Origin: Kalmanozyma brasiliensis GHG001
Lineage: Eukaryota > Basidiomycota > Ustilaginomycetes > Ustilaginales
Assembly (NCBI RefSeq): GCF_000497045.1
Contig: NW_015961953.1
Location: forward strand, 450,436-514,435
Direction: 5' to 3'
Length of the DNA stretch: 64,000 nucleotides
Below the pieces are notes generated by a model that worked only from the letters and a program-made list of their open reading frames with translations, searched no databases and had not been told where the DNA came from. A program made the translations under genes and the position numbers. Of the stretch, positions 31,657-39,754 are shown piece after piece. How positions within the stretch are numbered: position 1 is the first letter of the stretch; each line of letters opens with the position of its first letter.

Positions 31657-32820
31657 TCAAAGCTTCCACTCCCTCTGAATGGCCTCGATCACGGCCTGCT
31701 CCACGTTGTCCACCAATATGGTCGGCTTGTGATTTGGTGGGCCGTTGTGATCCTTGTACACGCCGGTCCTCACGAGCGCTGAGGACCAGCCGAAATCAAC
31801 TGCGCCCTTGATATCGCTCTCGGTATTGTCGCCGACCATCCAGACGGACGGACCTACTGCCTTGGCTGCCTCCGCCGTCTCGGCCCCAGACATGCTGATG
31901 AGATGTTGACGCAGCAGCTCGTTCGCGTAGTCGTACGTGATGCGGTGCGGCTTGCCGAACACCACCGACTCCATATCGCGTCCTGTGGTGTGCTTGTACA
32001 CGTTCTCGATGGCGAGGCGAAACGCGCCTTGGCCGAAGCGTACCACGCTATGGTCGTTGCCCCATAGCAGATCGCCATGCGAGAAGTAGATGGGGATCTG
32101 CTTGTCCGGAAGCGGCTCCGTTGGTGGATGCTCGGTGCCAAACACGCCGTTGTGCGAGCGCAGAATGTCGATGATGATCTGCGTATCCCGGCCCCACTCC
32201 CTGCTGTCGTGGAAGACGAGAATGGCGGCGAACCGAATCTTGGAGAAGTCTTCGCGACGGACGTATGGCAGCTGGTCGGGGTGTACGGTGGAGAATGGCC
32301 AGGCGGCCGGCGCGTGTGCATGGAGATCTAGCGCGGTGTATACGTTCTGGAACCCGTAGCTCTGCATCACTTCTCGAGCTGCGTTGGGCGGCGTCTCTGG
32401 CCCTCCGATCATCAGAATCGGTTTGTCACCGTACAGAGGTACGAGCGACTTCATGACGGTGTGCGCCTGAATGACTTGATCTTGTGTGACGGGCACCTCG
32501 AGCTCCCTCGCGAGATCCTTGGCGCGCGCCGACTCGTGCTTGCCTCCACCATTGGTGATGAAGATGTATGGTATCTTTTGCTTTCGCGGATTGTTGCCTT
32601 CGAGAATCTGAAGTGCTCGCTTGGCTTCAGGAAGGACATTTGGTCCCGCTTTGAGCACGCCATCGATGTCGAACGCGAAAGCTAGTGGTTTCTGTAGGTT
32701 GTCGGACAGGCGCGAGACGGAGGACGATAGGAAGCGTGGCTGCAATGACGACGACGACGCAGCAGCAGATAGGCCGCGAAGGCAGCTCGTCGAAGCTCTG
32801 CTTAAGGAAGATCTCAACAT
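31657..32820 (-). CDS. HAD-superfamily hydrolase, class IIA (YKR070W/CECR5 type), mitochondrial
   Basis: The predicted protein has 387 residues. The N terminus (about 1-40) is rich in Ser, Arg and Leu with no acidic residue, as in a mitochondrial leader. HAD motif I is FDIDGVLKAG (D51, D53), motif II is FITNGGGKHES, motif III Lys lies in FGKPHRITYDYA, and motif IV is VGDNTESDIKGA. These give a complete catalytic set for a metal-dependent phosphatase. Yeast YKR070W and human CECR5/HDHD5 are the closest families by length and motif wording; their substrate is not firmly known. The gene is divergent from the DUF829-type gene next door, 0.4 kb away, and both encode mitochondrial-type leaders. Confidence 0.9.
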   Translation of the reverse strand: MLRSSLSRASTSCLRGLSAAASSSSLQPRFLSSSVSRLSDNLQKPLAFAFDIDGVLKAGPNVLPEAKRALQILEGNNPRKQKIPYIFITNGGGKHESARAKDLARELEVPVTQDQVIQAHTVMKSLVPLYGDKPILMIGGPETPPNAAREVMQSYGFQNVYTALDLHAHAPAAWPFSTVHPDQLPYVRREDFSKIRFAAILVFHDSREWGRDTQIIIDILRSHNGVFGTEHPPTEPLPDKQIPIYFSHGDLLWGNDHSVVRFGQGAFRLAIENVYKHTTGRDMESVVFGKPHRITYDYANELLRQHLISMSGAETAEAAKAVGPSVWMVGDNTESDIKGAVDFGWSSALVRTGVYKDHNGPPNHKPTILVDNVEQAVIEAIQREWKL

Positions 32821-33226
32821 GGCGATCGGATATGCGAGTGCGGTCGATGTGGGGATGGCGGAGCAAGAGACGATGGTGTTGGCTCGTACAAGAAGATCTG
32901 CGAAAAAGATAAAGCTCTTCGCTTAGTCGGACCGAGCATCCGTGCGCTGTGTGGAGGCGGCGGGCATTTTTCGTGCTTGTTAGGGCGAAGCAAGCTCTGG
33001 CCGAGCATTTGCATATTTTCACGGGCTGTCACGCCGAAGTTACCGAGCTGTCCGACCGCTGTTTGTGCGATGGTGTCAAGGCAAGCACAAGCTCGGCTTT
33101 CTCGAGTCAAGGTCAGAGCCGGAACAATAGCCGGCTCAACCCTTCAAGGTTTCGACCATCGAGTCCATCTCTTGAACCTTGCCGACTCTCCACCACCTGG
33201 TCATTATCCGAAGCACTCGTTCTTGC
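32821..33226. promoter_or_regulatory. Divergent promoter region
   Basis: About 0.4 kb shared between the HAD hydrolase (minus) and the DUF829-type gene (plus). No TATA box is obvious. The region is probably a bidirectional promoter. Confidence 0.4.
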
Positions 33227-35377
33227 ATGCTGGCTACGGTCTCAGCATCACCGCTGCTCAGTCTCATCGCCGCTTCAACTCGTCGTGCGGTGCCCTCTGC
33301 TTCTCTCCGCCTGCAGATATCACGCCCTCTCGCCGGCTTTCTGACCGTCAAAGCCCAAGCCTCCCGTCCGAACATCCTCGCTCGCCCGGCATCGACAGCG
33401 ATCATGCCACCTACGAAGTCGCAAAAGTCAGGCAAGGCCTCCAAAGCAGCCAAGGCGATCCTGCATCCCAAATCGACGCTCGCTGCGGTCAAAGCGAACC
33501 ACGCCCAAGCAGCCGATTCCACGTCTACATCCGCTTCCGACGCGGCACCTCGCTCGCGATCGCCAGCGACGTCGATCAAGCGGGCCTCATCAAACGCAAG
33601 CCTCTCGTCCAACACCGCCAAGCCGCTGCCTGCTGCCCCAACCTCCGCTGCTCCCGCTGCCAGCGCCTCTGCAGCGCCGCTGCCGTCGGTGCTGGCTCCA
33701 GCGATCAACAATGACATTCTGAGCATGAAGAAGCAGCTGGATCAGCCCAAGGTCGTGCTGCCTGCATCTCTGCCGCCTGCAATCGCAGTTCAGTCCGGTG
33801 GGTCGACGTTTGTTGTTCCTGCACCTGCTCCGGTTGCTGACACTGCTGCCGGAGCTGGTGACGCATCGCCGTACACCATCGACGATAGCGCTGCCACCTC
33901 GACCGGCGAGCAAACTCACGACGACGCCCCTTCGACCGTAGACTCGACCCCTGTGACGCTCGGCTCGGAGGCCGTCTCCGTGCCTACCTCCTTCGAGACC
34001 GTCTCCACCAACTCGCAGGTTAAGAAGGGCAACGAGGAGTTTGCCGCGGAAGTAGCTGCGGTACTTGCTGAATCGCAGCCTGCACCCGTCGCTGAGCCGC
34101 TCGCGGATGCTGTTGCTGCACCGACCCCCGTCACTGCAGCCATCGTCGACAAAGCTTCGACGTTCGTCCCCTCCGCCGGCTCCCCTGCCCAACCTCCCGC
34201 AGACCCGCTCTCCACTACCGCTCCCTCCCTCACCCGCTCCATCAGCACCACCGCCGCGGCCGCCGCCAAAGTAGCCACCTTCACCCCACCCGAACTCACC
34301 CGGTTGCAACACAACACCTTCGTCTCGCGCCCCACGGACGCCTCTCGCACACCCATTCGCACCCTCGACCCCTCGGTTCTGCCCACCCCACTGCGTCCCA
34401 TCGACCGCTCCAACGGGCTGAAACGCGCCCCCTCGCACGTGCTCATCTTCGGCTGGATGGACGCTCCCATTCGCCTCGTCGCCAAATACGCTCAACCTTA
34501 CACGGTGCTCTTCCCCAACGCGACGGTGCTCATCCAGCTGTCCGATGGAAAAAGCTACCTGGCACGCGAGCAGGTGCGCCGGGAGCAGATGCAGAGGGTC
34601 ATTTCCGAGATCACCACGCCTCTTCCTCGACAGGAAAAGGATGTGGGGGATTCGACGGTGACTCTGATCGATCATGCCGAGGCGACTGGTGTGGAGGAGG
34701 GTGGGTTTGTCATTCATAGCTTTAGCGATGGCGGTGCGGGCAATCTGGCGATTTTTCTGGATGAGATGGCGAGGCGTAAAGGGACAACACCGAGAGTGCA
34801 CTCGTTGATCATGGACTCGAGTCCTGGCAAGTCGAACCCGAGGACCGGATCGTATGCGTTCACCATGCATCTGGCGAATCGACCGAGGGTCAGGGCGGTG
34901 GTGCAGTTCCTGGTGTTCATCAGTCTGTATCTCATGAAGATATGGGCCAAGGTGACGGGTCAACCCGCGAGGGGAGAGCTGATGCGGAAGAGGTTGAACT
35001 CGTTGAGGAGTTGGAGCTGGGTTACTGCCTCCCACGCAGGGTCGCAGAGGAAGGAGGAGGCGGGAGACTTCCCACCGAGGATGTACATGTATACCAAAGC
35101 GGACAAGCTGATTCCGTGGCAGTTTGTCGAGGAGCACGCGAGGCATCTGGCCGACGTGCGGAAGACCCAGCCGGCGCTGGTGCAGATGGAGAAGGAGGGG
35201 CAGAGGGAGAGGGTGCTCAGCGCGGTCAAAGATGGTGCCGAGGGGGCAGGGGCGGAGTACAAGGTGGAGCTGAGGAGGTGGGATACGCCGGCGCACTGCA
35301 GCATCGGCAGAGCCGACTTTGAGGGCTATTGGGCGGGTGTCATGGACTTCCTTCTCAACGTGCTCAGAAGAGAGTAG
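33227..35377 (+). CDS. DUF829/TMEM53-type alpha/beta-hydrolase with long disordered N-terminal part
   Basis: From the ATG at 33227 the protein has 716 residues. It starts with a leader rich in Ser, Ala and Arg (LATVSASPLLSLIAASTRRA), typical of mitochondrial import. A low-complexity Ala/Ser/Pro-rich stretch follows to about residue 390. The DUF829 domain spans about 402-715 and begins PSHVLIFGWMDAP. The nucleophile region reads IHSFSDGGAGN (FSxGG as in TMEM53), and LIMDSSPG follows. A DTPAHC motif near the end fits the catalytic His. The family is uncharacterised in detail; a hydrolase fold is expected. In-frame ATGs at 33179 and 33404 are alternatives; the one at 33227 gives the leader its first residue. 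The fusion of a long disordered segment to the hydrolase seems typical of fungal members. Confidence 0.82.
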   Translation: MLATVSASPLLSLIAASTRRAVPSASLRLQISRPLAGFLTVKAQASRPNILARPASTAIMPPTKSQKSGKASKAAKAILHPKSTLAAVKANHAQAADSTSTSASDAAPRSRSPATSIKRASSNASLSSNTAKPLPAAPTSAAPAASASAAPLPSVLAPAINNDILSMKKQLDQPKVVLPASLPPAIAVQSGGSTFVVPAPAPVADTAAGAGDASPYTIDDSAATSTGEQTHDDAPSTVDSTPVTLGSEAVSVPTSFETVSTNSQVKKGNEEFAAEVAAVLAESQPAPVAEPLADAVAAPTPVTAAIVDKASTFVPSAGSPAQPPADPLSTTAPSLTRSISTTAAAAAKVATFTPPELTRLQHNTFVSRPTDASRTPIRTLDPSVLPTPLRPIDRSNGLKRAPSHVLIFGWMDAPIRLVAKYAQPYTVLFPNATVLIQLSDGKSYLAREQVRREQMQRVISEITTPLPRQEKDVGDSTVTLIDHAEATGVEEGGFVIHSFSDGGAGNLAIFLDEMARRKGTTPRVHSLIMDSSPGKSNPRTGSYAFTMHLANRPRVRAVVQFLVFISLYLMKIWAKVTGQPARGELMRKRLNSLRSWSWVTASHAGSQRKEEAGDFPPRMYMYTKADKLIPWQFVEEHARHLADVRKTQPALVQMEKEGQRERVLSAVKDGAEGAGAEYKVELRRWDTPAHCSIGRADFEGYWAGVMDFLLNVLRRE

Positions 35378-35432
35378 CTGCTTCACCTTCGTATGCTCAA
35401 AATATAGAATTCAGGACCACCAGACGATGTGT

Positions 35433-35464
35433 GTGCGATGTGACGTGCGATGTGACGTGCGATT
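35433..35464. repeat. Short tandem repeat, 12-bp unit, 2.6 copies
   Basis: The unit GTGCGATGTGAC occurs at 35433-35444 and 35445-35456, with a partial third copy to about 35463. It lies between the convergent stops of the DUF829-type and MFS genes, where it may affect 3' end formation or be neutral. Confidence 0.7.
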
Positions 35465-35471
35465 GCTGTGA

Positions 35472-36950
35472 CTAGATCTTCCCCCTAATGCTGCCACCAA
35501 CGGCATACCACTTGGAAGCGCCGATGCTAACCGTGCCAATCAGCACCATCGCACCTGAATACCCGACTGCTCCCCACCAATTTGGATTCCTCACATCGCC
35601 CAAGATAGCGCCTGCAATCGGCAGACCGAACAGCCCGCCGAACGACATGAGGAAGAACATCATGCCGTTCCTCGTGCCAACGGTGCTGGTGCTGCCGAGC
35701 TGCGAGCTACACGCCGGGATGAGCGAGACGTAGCAGCCCGAGGTGAAGCCGTATAAGATGGAAAAGACCACCAGCCCGCCGAGGTTGGTGCAAAGTGGGA
35801 AGATGAACAGCAGAATGCTGGACGCGGCTAGGTGCGGTAGGACTGTGTTGATCCGACCCACTTTGTCCGCTACCAAACCAGGTAGGATCCGGCCGAACGA
35901 GGAGGCGGCATTGAGGATGGGCAAGTAATAGCCGTTGGCTGGGACGCGGTTGGACGATGACCACACGTCCATGTAAGACAGCGGAAAGTAGAGGCCGAAC
36001 ATGATGAACGACGCGCCAATGACGAAGAACGTGTATGCTGGGTTGCGAAACGCCGAGAACTCGGTCCACGAGACCTGCTTCCAGCCGCCTTTGGACTTGT
36101 CGGTGACGTCGATCGAGGGCGGTAGCCGGGTGGAGAGCGAGAACCACGCTATTGTGACAGCAACCAGGGCAAAGAAGCCGACGAACCGCATCGTCCAGGC
36201 GTATCCGATCTCGTTGATCAGCCTGGTGACCGCAATTGGAAAGACGATTCCACCGGTGGACGAGCCGGATGCTACGATGCCCAACGCCAACCCGCGGCGA
36301 CGGTTGAAGTAGTGCGCGGGGCAATTGATGGCCAGGTTGAACACGAGTCCGAAACCCAGCCCAAGCCCGACACCCTGAGCGAGGAAGAGCTGGTAGTAAT
36401 CGGTGCACAGACTGACCATCATCTGCGAGAAGACAAGAAGTGCGCAGCCTGTTGCGAAGAGTGGTCGGAAGAAGCCAAGATCGAAGAGTCGACCCGCAAA
36501 GATGGCGGGAGCGAACATGAGAAAGTACTGGAACGCGCCAATCCACGAGATCTGACTCGGCGACTTGTGCGAGAGCGTGGTGCGCTGGTAGTAGTCCTGG
36601 AAGATGCCGTAGGCGTTGAGGTAGCCGAAGGTGATAAAGGTGCACCACCAGCCACCGAAGACGCAGAGCCACGCTTTGAAACCGCCTTCGGGGAAGAAGA
36701 TCTGTGCGTCGTCGCCCTGCGCTTTCAAGACGGCCTCGCCGAGCTCCTGTTCTGTCTTGAAGGACATGCCTGCTTGAGAAGTGGTGGCTTCGACGTCAGT
36801 GTCGTCGTCATGATGCGACGGTGTGACGACGCTCTTTTCATTGCTGGGGGAAAGCACCTCCTGATGTATCGAAGCCTGCGTCTCCTCGGGGTTTGATGTT
36901 GAAGGCAGTGGCTGTGCTGTCATCGAGCTGGTGTGTGATGGTGCCGGCAT
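35472..36950 (-). CDS. MFS transporter, monocarboxylate-porter (MCT) type
   Basis: The predicted protein has 492 residues with a hydrophilic N terminus of about 85 residues and twelve hydrophobic helices. The start of the membrane part (FFPEGGFKAWLCVFGGWW), YGIFQDYYQ after helix 1, and the YFNRRRGLALGIVASGSS motif are characteristic of fungal MCT-like porters. These move monocarboxylates or related acids; some fungal members serve secondary metabolism or riboflavin transport, so the substrate is open. DKVGRIN marks the loop after helix 8. It is divergent from the SF3b4 gene. The first Met was chosen; a second Met at residue 10 is also possible. Confidence 0.88.
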   Translation of the reverse strand: MPAPSHTSSMTAQPLPSTSNPEETQASIHQEVLSPSNEKSVVTPSHHDDDTDVEATTSQAGMSFKTEQELGEAVLKAQGDDAQIFFPEGGFKAWLCVFGGWWCTFITFGYLNAYGIFQDYYQRTTLSHKSPSQISWIGAFQYFLMFAPAIFAGRLFDLGFFRPLFATGCALLVFSQMMVSLCTDYYQLFLAQGVGLGLGFGLVFNLAINCPAHYFNRRRGLALGIVASGSSTGGIVFPIAVTRLINEIGYAWTMRFVGFFALVAVTIAWFSLSTRLPPSIDVTDKSKGGWKQVSWTEFSAFRNPAYTFFVIGASFIMFGLYFPLSYMDVWSSSNRVPANGYYLPILNAASSFGRILPGLVADKVGRINTVLPHLAASSILLFIFPLCTNLGGLVVFSILYGFTSGCYVSLIPACSSQLGSTSTVGTRNGMMFFLMSFGGLFGLPIAGAILGDVRNPNWWGAVGYSGAMVLIGTVSIGASKWYAVGGSIRGKI

Positions 36951-37906
36951 GATGAAAAATGGACTGCTTAGGTGGATGATGTGGGATAAGCGTGATCTAG
37001 GATGCTTGTTGCCATGAGAAGGAAGCCGTCATGTGTCAATGCGCTGTTTGTGCGTGGGAGCCGAGGATCGAGCGATTGCTTCGGGGTGCTACGGTGTGCT
37101 GAGATAGACTCGAGAGCGAGCTCGACGTGCATGTGAAGGTTGGACAGTAGAGGCTCGAAATGGTGCAGCGTCGGATTGCAAGCCGATTATCGACGGAGGT
37201 CGGTCACTGTTTGGTGAGGGTGGGTCGTTGCGCAAGGATGAAAGGGGAGCGTTGTTGCTGCAAGGAGATGGTGTGAATGAAGGTGCGCGGCTCGCCAGAT
37301 GCGTGATGAGTGAGGTTGATGATGTGTGTAACGTGATTTGGGGAAAGGAGCAGCAGCCCCCACGGCCCCTTCGGCATTGACGGCAGCTGTGTATGTAGCC
37401 GTGCTATGAGCCGAAATGAGAGCGGCGTGGGCCGAGCAATCAGCTGAGAACAAAAGCGTCTTCGTATCGTCGCAGCAACCTCTTCCGACGGACGGACATG
37501 GCCGCTGGCTTGCCCAAATCACATTTGCCGCGTTTGTTTAGCCGGTTTGATCCCCGCGCTGCCAGAAGACTGAACCCGTGCTGCATCGTGTGCTCTCTCC
37601 CACCACGCCACCAACCCGCGGAAAGGGCCTGTCCGGAAAATAGTTTCAACGCGCTTTGCAGCAACAAACTCAGCTTCCCGCAAACAACGGCTCAAATAGA
37701 AAGCCGGCGCCGAGTTTTCGATATTTGTGAGATCGATGACTCAATACAATCCGTTGTAAAATCCCAGAGCATCTCCGTGTTCCGCTTCAATTCGAGAAGA
37801 ATCTCTCCTCGATTCACAAGACCCTTTGCTTGCTCTCGCTCTCCACCACTCGGTCACTCTCCCAGCTCGACACGCTTCCCAAACGAGAGCACGGCCGACA
37901 TCGACC
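36951..37906. other. Divergent promoter region of MFS and SF3b4 genes
   Basis: About 0.96 kb with no credible coding frame. It holds the leaders of both genes. The ATG at 37826, in frame with SF3b4, adds 27 non-conserved residues and is probably part of the leader. Confidence 0.45.
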
Positions 37907-38752
37907 ATGTCGCGCCCATCCGAGCTCGACCGCAACCAGGATGCCACCTGCTACATCGGCAACATCGACGACCGCGCTACCGACGCCATCGTCTGGGAGC
38001 TCATGATCCAAGCCGGTCCGCTCGTCAACCTCCACCTCCCCAAAGACCGCATCACTCAGTCGCATCAGGGCTATGCATTTGCTGAATTTCAAACCGAACA
38101 GGATGCCGACTACGCGTGCAAGGTCATGAACGGTCTCAAGCTGTACGGCAAGCCCATCCGCGTCAACAAAGCCTCGCAGGATCGCAAGGCCATCGACATT
38201 GGCGCCAACTTGTTCGTCGGCAGTCTCGACGCTGCAGTGGACGAGCGGCTGCTGTACGAGACCTTCTCTGCGTTTGGCGGTATCATCGGTCTGCCCAAAG
38301 TAGCGAGGGATCCAGCGAGCGGAGAGCCAAAGGGGTTTGCTTTCGTCTCGTTCGACAGCTTCGAAGCCGCAGATGCAGCGATTGAGGCGCTCAACGGTCA
38401 ATTTCTGCTCAATAAGAACATCACCGTTGACTACGCGATCAAGAAGGACAGCAAGAACGGCGAGAGGCATGGTACCGCGGCGGAGAGGCTGCTCGCTGCT
38501 CAGGCACGAAAGAACAACGCGTTGCCTGCTCAGCCGTATCAGTACGCGCAACCGCCGGTGGGAGCACCAATACCGCCCAATGGAAGCGCTGCGACTGGGT
38601 GGAATGCGTATGGGCAACAGCCACAGCAGCCACCAGCGTATCCGCAAGGTCCACCGCAGCAACCACCTCATCTGGCGCCAGCATACCCACAGAACCCTCC
38701 TGCCATTCATATGAATCCTGGCGCATCGCCCGCCTACCCGCCATACCAATAG
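37907..38752 (+). CDS. HSH49: Splicing factor 3b subunit 4 (SF3b4/SAP49/Hsh49)
   Basis: From the ATG at 37907 (context GACCATGTC) the protein has 281 residues. It begins [17 protein letters not shown] as SF3b4 proteins do, with RRM1 at about 14-92 (RNP1 GYAFAEFQ) and RRM2 at about 101-180 (LFVGSLD and RNP1 GFAFVSFD). A Pro/Gln-rich tail closes the protein (repeats of QQPP and PAYP). The protein is a core part of the U2 snRNP SF3b complex and binds pre-mRNA near the branch site. Its presence fits the branch sites TACTGAC/CTGAC seen in the spliced genes of this window. It is convergent with EMC6, about 140 bp apart. Confidence 0.95.
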   Translation: MSRPSELDRNQDATCYIGNIDDRATDAIVWELMIQAGPLVNLHLPKDRITQSHQGYAFAEFQTEQDADYACKVMNGLKLYGKPIRVNKASQDRKAIDIGANLFVGSLDAAVDERLLYETFSAFGGIIGLPKVARDPASGEPKGFAFVSFDSFEAADAAIEALNGQFLLNKNITVDYAIKKDSKNGERHGTAAERLLAAQARKNNALPAQPYQYAQPPVGAPIPPNGSAATGWNAYGQQPQQPPAYPQGPPQQPPHLAPAYPQNPPAIHMNPGASPAYPPYQ

Positions 38753-38891
38753 TTGTCTTTTCGTCATCTGTATTTGTACCCGCTCGAGCAATCATTCTTC
38801 CCTTCTCGCACACAATCTGAAGTCCGCACGATCCGCTGAGACACTTGAGTCGTTCGATGGGCTGAGATTGATTTTCGTGAACCTGCAGATT

Positions 38892-39539
38892 CTAGTCGTA
38901 TACTGTGGAGCGCAATGGTCAAAGCGGCTGTCAGTCCCAAGCTCTCCTCGCTTCTCCGCAACGTCGTTTCGAAGATAAAGGCACTTACCATGCACGATAC
39001 CGAACCAGAAGGTCCACCAGAGGATAAAGCTGAACGCGTTCTCCGTCAGACCGTTGATCAAGAACGAGGCGACATCGTTCGTTGAGAAGCTTCCAGATCT
39101 TGGGTCGATGGTCAACGCCTTGGTGCTGATCTGCGACTTGACATTGCTATTCTTTGCCGGTGTCGGGGCGCTTGTTTGGGCGGTAAGGGGCTTGAGAGGT
39201 GGCGAAGGGGTGATGAAGTACTTGCTCGGCGTGCCGTTTGCGTTGATTGCAAGCACAATCACGTTGGTCAACAGCACAGAGACGACGTAGAAGCCAAAGC
39301 CGAGCCAGTTGGTCATTCCCAGCACTCCCGCTACTCCTCCCGCTACGGACAGCGCTGTCGATCGAACACTGTTGCGTACCACGAGAAACGGTAAGTGGTC
39401 AGTATCCAAGCGCTGAATCGAAGGCGAGGTCAACGACTTACTGTTCCACCTGCTTGGCGTTGTGAGCGACGTTCTCGGGGTAGTACGACTGAGCACGCAG
39501 CTGCAGCTCTTGCTCTTGTATCAACGCTGCTGCCGACAT
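38892..39539 (-). CDS. EMC6: ER membrane protein complex subunit 6 (EMC6), three exons
   Basis: Exons on the minus strand are 39539-39442, 39368-38989 and 38902-38892, giving 489 nt and 162 residues. Introns are 73 and 86 nt with GTAAGT donors, TACTGAC/CTGAC branch sites and AG acceptors. Exon 1 encodes MSAAALIQEQE and ends at VEH across the splice; exon 2 carries two helices (STALSVAGGVAGVLGMTNWL and FYVVSVLLTNVIVLA) and a third (ENAFSFILWWTFWFGIVH). Exon 3 adds only VYD, so the end reads GIVHVYD, close to the GMVHVY of animal EMC6. The EMC inserts tail-anchored and polytopic proteins into the ER. The loop before helix 3 is longer than in animal or yeast proteins and rich in Pro, Thr and Ser. 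Reading through intron 1 and 2 gives a misleading 234-codon frame. Confidence 0.92.
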
Positions 39540-39754
39540 TGCGTTCGATTGTGTGACTTGCTGGCGGTAGATGGAGGGAGGTTGGGTGTGTCGAGGTGTT
39601 GAAGTGTTGGTGTCCTCTCGAAATGCTTCTCAACGCACAGACGCGCTTCCCTCGTTTCATTTTCTCGCACGATAATTTTCACAGCACGCCGCTCCCTCAT
39701 AGAAGTACAGGTTTGCTGATGCTGATGATGATACAGATTGCCCGCACCGCCTCT

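Noticed and set aside
33590..35386. Antisense frame of 598 codons opposite the DUF829-type gene
   Set aside because: Low-complexity Gly/Arg/His-rich product with no motif; explained by the sense gene's codon use.
38792..39496. A 234-codon frame as one unspliced gene
   Set aside because: It reads through two introns. Splicing restores the EMC6 N terminus and the HVY end.
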